Of a DNA stretch of 64,000 bases, positions 38,000 to 49,680 are shown piece by piece. The notes under the pieces are model-generated. The model ran no database searches. It had not been told where the DNA came from and saw only the letters and a list, made by a program, of their open reading frames with translations. The translations under genes were made by a program, and so were the position numbers. Each line of letters opens with the position of its first letter. Position 1 is the first letter of the stretch. Origin of the DNA: Lobosporangium transversale (taxonomy: Eukaryota > Mortierellomycota > Mortierellomycetes > Mortierellales > Mortierellaceae); contig NW_019028986.1 of the NCBI RefSeq assembly GCF_002105155.1, forward strand, positions 858,501-922,500. The letters run 5' to 3'.

Positions 38000-40900
38000 A
38001 TGTTATCTGCCGTCCAGCGACCTTCAATATCAAATACACCCACTGACAGTGACGATGATACAGTCAGAGTCGGCCCATCGTTTTGTCAAAAGGACACATC
38101 CATTATAACGGTTCCGGGAAACATCGGCATCGCTAGTGATGAGCAATCACCTCAAATTCATGACACTGACTATGGCAATAACAATACCAGCACTAGTGAT
38201 AATAATAATAATAATGTTAACCACATTAGTCTTGGTGGTATGGTTGGAGGAGTACCTGTCCATGACAGTGAACATAAGGGTTATAATGACATGGAATATA
38301 ATGTTGACGATACACCTGCCCATCCATCTGCTACAGGACCAACGCCATCATCCCCATCATCAACTAGCCGTCCTTTCAAGTTAAATAACCAATACCATAG
38401 TAATAGCAATTCAAACAGCAGCAATAGTAGCAACCATCTAATGCAAGGCTCTCCAAGTATACCATCTATCCTAAGCTTCCAACCCCACCAGGACCACCAA
38501 TTGGTCAAGTTAAAGTCGGAGCATGAATTCCCACCCTTGAGCCCAAGCACTCTACCACTACAATCAACTACTGTCTTTGGTCAACACATGAGTACGCCGG
38601 GTATTAGCGTGACACCACATGGTGATGACAACATTGATGAAGCAAACCATCTTACGGAGGAGATTCACAGTCAAGCCCTTCCAGGGTCTTCGACGCCTCA
38701 TAACGAACCCATAGAGGAGGGTTCCAACCATGACCAAAGCCATGATCAATACCACCATCAATTGCGACCACGCTGCCAGTCTTCATCATGCCAAAAGCAA
38801 AGCCATCTCATTCTGGAAGCCTCACCTAATGTTACTTCAGCACCTTCATCGCAACCTGCCGCCTCGTCTATGACAGTCTTAGTTCCAGTGACATCATCTT
38901 TGCCATCAGGTAGTGGCACAACCGCAGTCATGTCTTCGCGGCGGTCTTCCCTCCGTACCATGCCACCCACACTCCCAAGATCCGCATTACAAGAAGAAAC
39001 TATCGCTCTTTTCAAGCAATACCGTAATCTAATCAAATGTGTTAAATGTTCTTCACGTAACACTATTCAGCGGGATGGAATGTCTGGTATGGTGACACCC
39101 TTTGCCTCTGTTTATTCAAAAGACCCCTCCATTCCTCAAGGCAGCTCAAATGTATTACTTTTTCGACAAAAAAAAAAAAGATATAGCTGACTAACTTGAA
39201 GTTTATAATTTAAATCATTAGATGGAAATCTTCGATTCAAATGTAGGCCTCCAGTATCCATGAATCTCACCTGCAACAAGTCCTACAGTGAATCTAAAAT
39301 TCGAAACATGATTGCAAGTGTGGTTTATGGTCCCACTCTACCTGAGCCCTGCACATCAGTATCAATGGCACCCATAAACCAATCATCGGAAAATACCCTT
39401 GCCCTGGCGCCGCCAAACACAAATGCCAGAGGCAGCCGCCGGCCTTCGCACCAAAGAAGTGAAGGGTTCAATGCATCAATAGTGGAATCAGCAGAAGCAC
39501 AAGCAGAGGTCGAGAGATTTCAGGAGCATAATACACAGGCGCGCCAGTACGGCACAGAGGAGTTTATTGTCTCTGGACATTGCCAGCCAAGCTATGAAGA
39601 AATGAATATCAACGGAGGCCATCCTCATCCTGTGGACGATCGTCGCCCCTCTCAAGGATGCCTACTGCAAGGAGCGGGAGTTACAAGTCGAGGCGTTTCG
39701 TCCCCTCAACCTCAATCTAATCATCGACTTGCCGTGGGTGAAGGCCCGGCGATGATGGATTACGAGGACTCAATAATCCTTCCATCGCCAAACCATCTTC
39801 AAGTCCCCAGGACGCCTCCATTAGAGAGCGATGATAGCCGACTGTATCAACGCCCATACGCCACGTTCGGCCGCCGGTCTGTCACGCCTACAAGCCAGAG
39901 CTCCTTGGGCGCGGCTACGAGGCCTTTCCCTAAACTTCATCACTCACATTCTCATCCTAACATTGGTCAACATCAATACCAACAGTATTTAGAGCAGCAG
40001 GAGCGTGAGCGGAGAAATAATGGTGTACTTAGCAATGGCCGTAGCCATAGATACCCATCCCACAATCAACAAAACTATGCTCACTACCAGCAGCAACAGC
40101 AACAGCGTCCTGGCATGCGCCATAATATGCGGCGAGGATCTGCTCCGTACCAATATCATTACCACCAACGCGAGGCGATGGCGATAATCGAGAGCCGGCT
40201 CTCTCGTCCTGCAGTACCGCAACCTCCCTCAACGTCGAGCAGATTCCTGTCAGTCGGGCCTTCGGACGGGGCACATTCCCCAGCGATGTCATCTTCTTCT
40301 CGATCTTCGCCAGGCCATGAGCCCTCATCCTCTCTCCACCAAGCCTTAGGGCAGTCTAATCCACTTGCTTATTCTCAGCGCAGAATGAGTCAACCCCACT
40401 CTAGTAGTGATAGTAGCAAGAGAATCTATAGTCAAGCGCCTCCAGCAATCTTGGAGTTCTCTGACCCTTTATACGATCATGGCCGCCGTATCAGTGGGCC
40501 GGAAGAGTTTTCTCGAGAGCAGTGTGAAAAATATGAGAAGCTAAATGTCGACGCAATGATCTCACAGCACCACAGCTCCACAAATGCGAACTTTTTACCC
40601 TACTCACTTAACATACCGTATTGCCAGCAGCAAGAGCAGCAAGAGCGGCATCAGCGCCAGGGCAGAGGATTATCATATGGACAATCCTCACCGGCTTTAT
40701 CTGCTTTGCGAGCAGTACAATCTGATCCTATGATAAGTGATTCATACAACCATGTTCGCCAACAGAGCTCATCTCTTTCCTCGATTTATCATCAAGTGCC
40801 ATCGCAGAATGGCATGAACCCACAAAGCTCTTGCCATCCGACGGCAGATGAAATTGAAGACCGTAAGTATTTTTACCTTTGTTGAAGAAAAAAAAAAAAA

Positions 40901-42470
40901 AAAAAATTATTAACTTCTTTTACTTTTATTATTGCTTTGCTTATTATATTTAGGTATCTATGCTAGGATGCGCCAAAGGAGCTTTAAACGTCCCAATATG
41001 GCCGGACCCCTTGGCCGGTCTGTCACTGATACTAACCTCTACAATAACGCCATTAAGGATTTGAATGACGCCCTCCCTCGGAGCACGATCAAGCTCACTT
41101 GCTTCCCTAATGCGGCCGCTAACGATGAAAACAAGGAAGGAGACATGGAGATGGCAACAAGTGCTACCACAGCCTCAGCGGAAGTAGCAAGAAGACCGGT
41201 AATTCTTGATTCAACAGATGCGGTGGCAATGAAGCTCAGCCAAAGTTCCAAGGTCGTTATCGAGATTACACAACCCCGACATCGGGCTTTTGAGTCTTCT
41301 CGCTCTCGATCATCATCGCTTGCAGCAGCATTTGGAAGTGCCCCTGCCCCCTTCTATCCTCAACAGCAATATGGAGGGGGAAAGTTGTTACGCCATGCAA
41401 TTTCACAACCGAATATGCTTATACATTCTACGTCATCTATCTTGGGGCAACGTCGATCTGCGTCTCCTGATGAAGAAGGGATGGTGCTTGGGTCTTCTAA
41501 AAAGCATTGTGCTGGCTCCTTATCTGGTCCTAAGGAGGAAGAGAGGGGAAGTGGAGACATCAATAAGAGCAACGACGATGATGCTTCTGCCATTTTTACT
41601 GGAAGGGCCACATCAATTGTGGCAGGCAATCCAACTCAGAAACAGCGTGGTATACCCACTTTATCTACCACTGCTTCTGCTTTCATAAGGCCTCAGACTA
41701 CGGGACTAAACTCTACTCACAAGGATGGCCATGCTGCAGGCTACAAGGATAAAATCGGTTTGGATGTCCGCGTGGCTTTATATGGCTCTAATTCCGAAAC
41801 TGACGTTGAACCCAAGTATACCGCTTCTGCTAATGAAGGAAAGTCTACGGTTGGTTCTCCTATGATCGAGGCATTAGGTGTGGCCAAAGCCTCTTCGTGT
41901 ATGAAATTCGAACATCAAAAGGAACTTGGAATCGACTACTCGTTCTTCACAAGGGTAGAGACTGCTGGCTGGAGGATATTGATCCCACCTAACGTTGTGG
42001 CCTCATTTAGATCTGAAGACTTTGGGCTGACTTTGAAGCCCAAGGTTGTAGACGCTGGCGTCGGCCTTGGCAAGAACGGATCTTCAGTGGTAGCTAATGA
42101 TACAGACCCAATAGCCATTAGCGGCGGTAGCGTACCAACTACAGCTGCTATACAAAAGATGGAGATGGGCTGCAGTTTTGAGAGCGCACCGCTTGTATAC
42201 GAGGAGGTCGATGATGTAGGTATGATGGAGATTAATGGGAAAAATCAGATAGAGGATGAAGCAACTCAATCTATCAAAAATGACGACGATATGGTAGAAG
42301 CTGGCAGCCATGTCCAAGGCACCACTGCTACAAACCTCGCAGCAGCAGTGGAAGAGATAGGGGAGGAAGGGATGAGAGAAGAAGAAATGGCAACGATGGT
42401 AGAGAGTCCAATCGTACAGCCACAGATTACATCAGAGGATGATCAAGAGATGGATGAGTTGGAGGATTAA
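38000..42470 (+). CDS. Large disordered protein with a zinc-ribbon-like domain, probable DNA-binding protein
   Basis: Exons 38000-39086, 39222-40862 and 40954-42470 join in frame to 1414 residues. Most of the protein is low-complexity: Asn/Ser/Thr/His-rich in exon 1, Gln/His/Ser-rich in exon 2, acidic near the C-terminus. The one folded-looking segment is at ~335-395, with cysteines spaced C347-x2-C350-x19-C370-x9-C380 (IKCVKCSSRNTIQRDGMS, then GNLRFKCRPPVSMNLTCNKS), followed by a helical stretch (YSESKIRNMIASVV). This resembles zinc ribbons found next to helix-turn-helix motifs in transposase-like and transcription factor proteins. The first intron (donor GTATGG) cuts this motif between its cysteine pairs, and choosing that donor is what restores the frame. 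The function is probably transcriptional, by inference from composition and motif. A specific family name is not claimed. Confidence 0.7.
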
Positions 42471-45384
42471 AAAGAAAGCTTTTAAATCAAGGTGCTTCCT
42501 TTAGTCACTATTATTACAGCTTCAGGCCATATCATTCTCTCTAAAACTTCAGTTTTCTCTTCCCTTTCATTCATATCCTCACACGTTCATAAAAGCACTA
42601 TCAATATATATATTTTTACATTTACTCTTATTTATTTTATATTTATTACATATATTTTCCTCTCTCTTTTTCCGTTCACTTACTCGCTAGCAACGTGGTT
42701 AATTCCAATAGCATCGTTTTTTTGTTATTTTTTACGTTTATTTTTATCTATTTATTCAGTAATTTATATACTTATATATATATCTAATTACTTTTTTATT
42801 TAATTTTATTCGCACCATCTTCGTCCTTGTAAATATCTATTAAAACTGATCATTTGCATCCTCCTATTTAATGATATCAAAGTTTACGATGCCACAATGG
42901 TTAGTACGTTTATGTTGGTCCAAAAAAAAGAATTATATATATTATACCAAGGTACATCTCAATGAAGTTAAAGCGTGTTACGTTGATGGACAAATAAAGA
43001 AGATCAAGGAGCACGAAGGAGGCTACAACTGGCGAAATAATATCAAAAAAGCATATGTCGCCAATTTCATTTGGTCATGATACCTTATATTTTTAATCTA
43101 AAAACGATGATTGAATTGTTCTGGTGGCATTTCACTACGTGACGGACTTGCAACAATACTCGCAAGCGAGCCAATTGGCTGCCAATACACTCGAAAGTAT
43201 TCAAAAAATATAAGGTATCATGACCAAATGAAACGGGCTATATCAAGCGATTAAAATTATTTGTTCATTTTTTAAAATGCTGGTAACAATAGGCAATAAT
43301 TGCAAAAGAAAAGAGAGAAGGAGAGGAAGAAGGCAGGGGATTTGAGTAGATAGTGAAATGGAGTCGAGAAAGACAAAGAAGGCAAGGAAAAGAAAAACTT
43401 TGGGTCCCGCTACTCTTACTGTCTCTACAAGGCATGTGCTGTAATGCATGTAATTTACAATCGTACTTTGCATGATTGGCTTCGCTAACTTTTTTTTGTG
43501 CAAGAGAAATACATGGGACTTCAATAAAAAAGATGCTCTGCAAAGAGCCCTTTGTCAGGGGTAGTGCGCTGTGTCCACGATCCCAACTCTGTTTCTTTCT
43601 CGGCTAGAGCACATTTTGTCTCCCACTCACATATTGTTTACTCTCATTAATCACGAAAAAAAAAAAAAAAAAAAAAAAAGTTGTAGTAGTAAATGTTTAA
43701 ATATATTTCATATTGCCAGGACGAGGGTAAGAAGCAAGAGCGTTGTGGAATCAATAGTTCCAGAAATGTTTCTAAAAGCTCTTCGTTGAGCCCCCATACA
43801 CCAGTCTTTCTCCTTTTGTTCTTTTTATTCTTTTGCTCAATTTCACGTTCATATCTTCTCCTTCTTAATAAAGTAATAATAATATAACACCTACACCTAA
43901 CATGCAACGTCTGTCCATGGTTCCCTCTTCTCATCTCCGTGTTTGTTGCTTTTTAAGTGCTCAGGTCATTATTAATCAGTTCAAGTCCTAACTATCTAAT
44001 GATACGATGCTCATGTGTTCAAAAGCTGTCATCGCCAATGAAAATAAGATCGTATTTTTCTTTCCTTTGGCTTGTTTACACGAACGTCGCGGTCAAACAC
44101 CATACACCTTATTATACAACTAAGAAAGAATTATTGAGCTATCGACCAATGAATGCTCTTATTCTTTTTCAATTTTGGACAGCATCACATTTCTAGGCCA
44201 TCAAAATCAGGGGTAACGTAACTGTTGAACTGCGCACAGATCGCAGACGACAATATTTTTTCTCGCTCTGTGTCCATGACTTCAATTAAGAATTAACTTT
44301 TTTTTTGGTTTATTTGTTCAGAAGAAATTGGGAACGCGCATCGAAATGGCGTCTTTCATTATTACATGTTTTTCTCTACACGTTTGTACAATAGCAATCT
44401 CCGAATAGGTTACCATTCAAAGCGTTAAACGGCTTTTTCTTTTTTGTTTATTTCGCTGATGTATTAGTTGTTGTCTGGCAGATATACAGCACAAATTCAT
44501 TATCCAATTCACCTCCTTAAATCTCATAATGAGCAAAAATATCCGTGAAGGCACTCGGGAGCCAAACGAATCGGATCTTCTGAAAAAAAAGACTCTCTTT
44601 CACTTCTATTCAGCATTATTATGTACCTCTCCTTTTAGTATCTCTTCCCTTATTACTCTCCTTACATACGGTTTATGCATATCTACATGTGCATTGCTCA
44701 AGCGATCTAAGATTATGCCTGACCCTTGCCCTACGCACTATGTTCTATAAAAGAGTCACCATTGTGTCCCGGCAGGTATTATTCTTTTTTCCTTTTTTCC
44801 TTTTTTCCTTTTTCTTTTTTTTTTTTTCTTACGTTCCAATTTGCTTCTCCTATTTTTTATTTTTTTTTTATTTTTTTTCCTTTGGTTGTTTCTCTTATGA
44901 GGCGTCCTTAAAAAGGATTTCCCTCCTCCGGAAATTAGCTTCTCTACGCCCAACACTGTTGTTCCCTTTTCTCCATACCACATACTCCACGCCGCCCTCA
45001 ATTCCAGACGTCGTAACGCCTTCCGACTTACGCTAACCAGTGCTTTAGGCTTATGCCCATTAATGCTTTTCCCCTTCTCTCTCTCGCAGAAGCCTATATC
45101 ATCTATCGATGTAGGTCAACCGTTATCCCCAATGCAACCAAACCTGACGCGCACAGCAGGGAATTTAGTGCCGCTAATATTTGTTTCAAGCCACCAACTC
45201 TTGATGTAGCCACTCAGATACTAATCACTCCATGAATGCTCGCAATACCCATAGAAACGTTTGCCTTCACATTACTTTATCCTTCATTTTTGCTCTCTAT
45301 CTCTTCTGAGCTATTCGCCGTCATCTATTAATCCTCCTTTGATCTCAACGCCTTCTTTGGAATCATCAGTAAAGGCAAGGCACC
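42471..45384. other. Spacer with an inverted-repeat element and possible gene remnants
   Basis: No gene firmly supported. A 69-codon plus-strand frame (42871-43080, starting MISKFTMPQW) has protein-like composition and its stop codon lies inside the left arm of the inverted-repeat element at 43065-43233. The rest is C/T-rich or AT-rich sequence with poly-A at 43655-43679 and long poly-T tracts around 44785-44880. Confidence 0.45.
43065..43233. mobile_element. Putative MITE-like element with 30-bp terminal inverted repeats
   Basis: The left arm 43065-43094 and right arm 43204-43233 are perfect reverse complements over 30 bases (core GGTCATGATACC). The 109-base interior contains shorter palindromes (CTCGC-AA-GCGAG, AGCCAATTGGCT). 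No clear target-site duplication flanks the arms and no transposase is visible, so this is either a small non-autonomous DNA transposon or a hairpin-forming locus. Confidence 0.6.
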
Positions 45385-46990
45385 ATGGCCTCCACCTCCG
45401 CTATATTATACACCCCCGATCCAGAAGGTAAACAGCCAACCCTACCTCACTCCCCCCTTCACATTCGCATCGCCTATTATCTGCGTTCTTCCACTGCTTC
45501 AAGAGAATAACACAAAAAGAACCATGTAAATGCTTCCAAAGTCTCCATAAGAGAAAAAATAAAACCTGCGACTCCCTAGGCACATCAAACGCTTTAAAGC
45601 ATGATGTTTCATGCTTTACCTTCAACTGCAAACGTGCATATTATCCTTGAAAAGGGTGGAAACCTTCTGAGGCATAACCATTTCTCATTTCACTCCCAGT
45701 CCTAATTCACAGTTAGCATGTATGCCCGCCAGGCACGTTACTATTTTTTATTTTTTTATTTTTTACCGTTTGTTGCAGGGGACAAACAAGGAAATAAATC
45801 TGCATGCATCCAATATGCCTCCGAACCACTGAGTGGTTCTGATGCTAATAGTCCATCCAGCCATCTATCATAAAAATGAAAAATTGTATTCTCTATGCTT
45901 GCTTTACAAACAATCCATTTTTTTTTTTTTTTTTTTTTTTTTTTGCTTGTATTCTAATGAAATCTTATTAGAATCGATCTCATTATTCATTTCGTTATCA
46001 TGTATCTCATCCATGTCAGTGCTATTTGGACGCAAGACTGCAGGGACCAAAGTCAGCACGATCAACTATACTCGAGGTTTGGTAGTGGCTCTGTATATTG
46101 TCCCATGGACCTTCTCGTTGGTTGCAGCTATGCTGGTCCAAACCAATAACTTTAATATCGTCTCATGTGTCATCTCTATATACTCTTGCATTATCCTATA
46201 CGCCCTCAGCAAAATCTTCATTTATCTTTTCCTAATGGAGAAGATCTATGTTGTGACAGCTGTAGGAGTTACTCGATTCAACTTTATGGTAAGAAAAAAA
46301 AAAAAAAAAGTTGCGCACTGTCAAACTATAGTTTTAGTGAAATAAACCTTTTTTTTTTTTTTTTTCCCTTTCCAACAGCTTTACCGCATCAACTTAGCCC
46401 TGCTTCTTCCATATGTTGGGATTTTTGCCCTCATGATTGTCTTCCGTGTTTCTGAGGTTAAAGAAAACGGCCATTGCATGATAGGGCTTTTGCCGCCTGC
46501 TTCTGTGACCCTGATTCTCTACGACATCTTCATTTCCAGTTGGTTGACAATGTTGTTCATCCGTCCTCTCATGTCATCAACGTCATTGCTTCAGGGGCCC
46601 TCTAAGGGCAGGCTTCGTGACGTTGCGCGTCGTACATTGGTGGGATCTCTGATTTCACTCGTGCTCAGTACTGCAAACGTATTCACGCTCGTACTCTTCA
46701 AGGGTCAAGAACGTGGTCTCATCTGTTTAGCCTCCTGCACTGTCGATGTGACGCTCAACGCCATGAGTGTTCACTGGGTGACCTCTCGTGGGACTGGACG
46801 ATTGACCTCAAGTAACAATCATAATATTGAACGATCCTCCGCTGACAGGCGTCATCACCTAAGCACCCAAACAAATTCAGAAAAACAGGTCGCTCCCCTC
46901 GAGTCCCATGCTTCGGTCACAGTCGAGAGATATGTAGAGCAATACCACCAACAGACAAGTATCGGAAGCAGCAGCTCCCCATCCTACTAA
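45385..46990 (+). CDS. Multi-pass membrane protein, possibly receptor-like
   Basis: Exons 45385-45427, 45972-46288 and 46379-46990 join in frame to 323 residues. The start codon lies in an excellent context (GCACCATGG) and the first exon ends G|GTAAAC. Six to seven hydrophobic segments follow, for example LVVALYIVPWTFSLVAAMLV, IVSCVISIYSCIILYAL, LALLLPYVGIFALMIVFRV, ASVTLILYDIFISSWLTMLF and LVGSLISLVLSTANVFTLVL, then a ~75-residue Ser/Gln/His-rich cytosolic-type tail. Number and order suit a seven-helix receptor or a similar plasma-membrane protein, but no signature motif is seen and the ligand is unknown. Exon 1 is less certain than the other two: a further exon at about 45779-45830 can also be joined in frame. 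The 5' intron would be ~540 bp and contains a long poly-T run. Confidence 0.6.
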
Positions 46991-48251
46991 GTTACTAGAA
47001 TTTTTTTATTTTATTTTATTTTATTTTTTTCATGTATCAACAAAAGACTGTAAAGAAGGTGATTAGAGAAAATATAGAAGCCCCTTTTTCCTCATGTCAC
47101 TCTTTTTTTCAGTCAATATAGCTATAATTGCTCATACATCTATATAACACTCCACCTACATCCAACTGCTTCTACATAATATATCATTATAGTCATTGAT
47201 GTACGTTAACGTTGAATGACTACCTGGGTCAAAACATTTTGAACATGAAAGAAGTACAAACTATAAAGGCAAGATACAAAAGGGAACCCTACTCGCCGGG
47301 AGTACAATAGTTTCAAGTATGAATTGGATATAACTTCTTTAAAAGATCAAGTTTCCTATTAACACATCATACCAATTTTCATTGAAATAAAGACTATTGA
47401 CAGATGGGCGTGGGCACCAAGCTCTCTATATCGTTATAGGAAGAATAAAGCCTAAAAAGCCATAAGTGATAAGGATAACAGCTATACGTAGAGCCGTGGT
47501 TTGCACATCTTTATCATCAACAGCGTTTCCCCCATATAAGAAAAAACATATAAAAGTTGATTCCGAGGCACTTGCAATAAGCGCACGATTACAATCATCA
47601 AAAATTATTCTATAAAGGCTTTATATTCGGCCTGGGCAGTCATAGAGATAGCGTAAATGACCCTTGGTTATTAGAACTAAAACTGTACTCATACAAGTCC
47701 CAGTGTAGGAGATACAATGCTTGGTAGCCCATTGCCGCATTGCTGATTAGGATTGAATCTCGACAAAATGTTGCGATACGAGATCCTGTAGGCAATGTAG
47801 TTTCTTACCCTTGAAGGAGCTAAGCTGATCGTGAAGCCTTATACCTCTGTTAATATCAGGGGACAATCTTGCAAGGTTGTTGGCGAACTGACAAGCGGTT
47901 GGGCGGAAAATCTGACCCTTTGTTTTTAGCATTGACTTCTTTCTGTTCCGACGATGTGGCTCTTAAAGCATCCCCAAACAATGCCCCTGAACATGCTTAC
48001 TAGGCCATTGATACAAACAAGTATGATGATAACACTATTACAGGTGATGAATTTGGATGTAGGTGTTTTAGTTATTGATGATAAAATTGAAAAAGAATGG
48101 GATTAAAAGCTTATCAATAGCAGGGCAGGTTTATATGTCTATCACGTGGCAGCTATCACACCATATATAAGACTTTGTATTTATGTAGTTATTCTCAAAC
48201 TTCTCTTTACTCTTCAAGACTCAAGACGCTAAAAGATATTAGAAGAGTAAA
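46991..48251. other. Spacer between the membrane protein and the orphan gene
   Basis: No gene seen. It begins with a (TTTTA)n stretch at about 47006-47030, followed by unremarkable AT-rich sequence with only short frames. The last 100 bases contain a TATA box upstream of the next gene. Confidence 0.5.
48163..48170 (+). promoter_or_regulatory. TATA box of the orphan gene
   Basis: ATATATAA motif about 80 bases upstream of the proposed start codon at 48252, followed by A/C-rich leader sequence. Assigned by position only. Confidence 0.45.
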
Positions 48252-49535
48252 ATGGTATACTTAACTATTGTCAGTATTAAATTTTAAGTATTGTTTTATG
48301 GACAACACAGATTACCTACAACTTCCATTACCTTGTTGCTCAGGTGTCACCAAGAGAACGACAAACGGTCATTGATGGGTTCTTCAGCCCTATTTCCGCA
48401 AAAAATGGGATGCAGCTACAACACATTAACGAATCAAAGGTTCGTAAAGCCATAAAGTACTCTCCACTGAAAGATCGCTATCAGTCAACTTCCTCAGACG
48501 ATAACACTATATTTTTTCTGACATAGAAGAGCCACTATTTCTGTGGAGTTAATGGAAATGATGCGGTTTTGGTCGACAACACTGGGCATGAAACTACTGA
48601 CTTGATGCAAATCGATGAGCTTATTCAGGCAGTGCCAACGCATCCAATATCTACCACTAACATATGCTTCGGAGAGCAAGGTAAATGGCTAACGGCAGTA
48701 TGGCGTCGTAGCCACGATAGCTTAATCTAATGTCTACATTTAACTGTACTTTGCGACTCTACTATGAAAGGTTTACCAAATTTGCGTGTCGTTCCGGATA
48801 CTCGAAGCACTCGAAATACGACTATTCAAGCTAAAAACTCGAAAAAAGCCAACAAAGTACTATATGCAAAAGATCCTTCTACTGTCTATGCTGGAGGCGT
48901 AAGGTTGCAGTCCATTAAGCTGGCGCGATCGATCCATGATGTCCTGGGAGACCTGAACAACAGTCCAGATTCAGTTTATCGTCAAGAAGGAGCAACCGTG
49001 GCGCTTGTGGAGCTTATCGGTAAGCTCTTGCCAAGAAACAGGCTTTTGGTTTTCATTCGATGTATTTTCTCATGCGTGGCTATTTTTATAGGAACGTTGT
49101 GTTCGCCTATGATCTATCGAAGCTATTGTTGGGAGTTTACCGTGCGCGATCCTACGACGGTGGACTTCGCACGCAGATACTCTGTGGCAAAATCCTCTAG
49201 TCTCGATGATTCGAATAAATATTTGGCTGGAGCGAGCACGCTTTTGTGTTGCATGTATGACATCGATGGCTCTGTTGACCAAGATTCATTAGAAAGAGAT
49301 GAAATCGTCCGAATTATGGGTATCATAAAATATGAGCCTATTTCACAAATGCAGTGCGTGGCTATTCGAAGGTAAAACGAGAAAAAAGTATCTATTTACT
49401 GCCTCAGAATTGAAAACATTAAGCCATTAAGCTCACTTTTTTATTATGTTAAGCGCTTCTGTGGATGAAATTAGGATGACAATTCAAGGCATTTATCGCG
49501 GCTATAACGGATCACCTGTAATGCGACATCAATGA
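48252..49535 (+). CDS. Orphan multi-exon gene, possibly broken by an in-frame TAG
   Basis: No family recognised. Coding-like pieces: ATG at 48252-48254, joined by a GTATAC...CAG intron to 48344; a frame to about 48439 or further; 48527-48680; 48771-49019; 49092-49371; 49475-49535. The last four join perfectly in frame by good GT-AG introns and end at TGA, so the 3' half is a real gene structure (YRQEGATVALVELIG, CWEFTVRDPTTVDFARRY, LLCCMYDIDGSVDQDSLERD). The link between the second and third pieces is uncertain. Both are in one frame, interrupted by TAG at 48524-48526; either a weak donor (GTTCGT at 48440) removes it, or the gene carries a nonsense mutation. Composition is that of a soluble globular protein, perhaps lineage-specific or derived from a mobile element. 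It converges on the 5-aminolevulinate synthase gene. Confidence 0.5.
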
Positions 49536-49680
49536 AAGGCTTCTAGATTTGGCGCAACCGTACACAGTTATCTAGCACATTATTTTTTCATCTTTATTGT
49601 CTCTGCAAGCTTTAAATATAACAACTATACTCTCTGAATATTTGTTACTGCAAACTTGTTACAATGTTATTGCAAACTTG

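Noticed and set aside
45819-45845. Palindrome GAACCACT-GAGTGGTTC
   Set aside because: Short, near-perfect palindrome inside the first intron of the membrane-protein gene; no other copy or feature supports a function.
46991-47030. (TTTTA)n stretch as a possible mobile-element end
   Set aside because: No inverted repeat or coding remnant accompanies it; a simple repeat in a 3' region.
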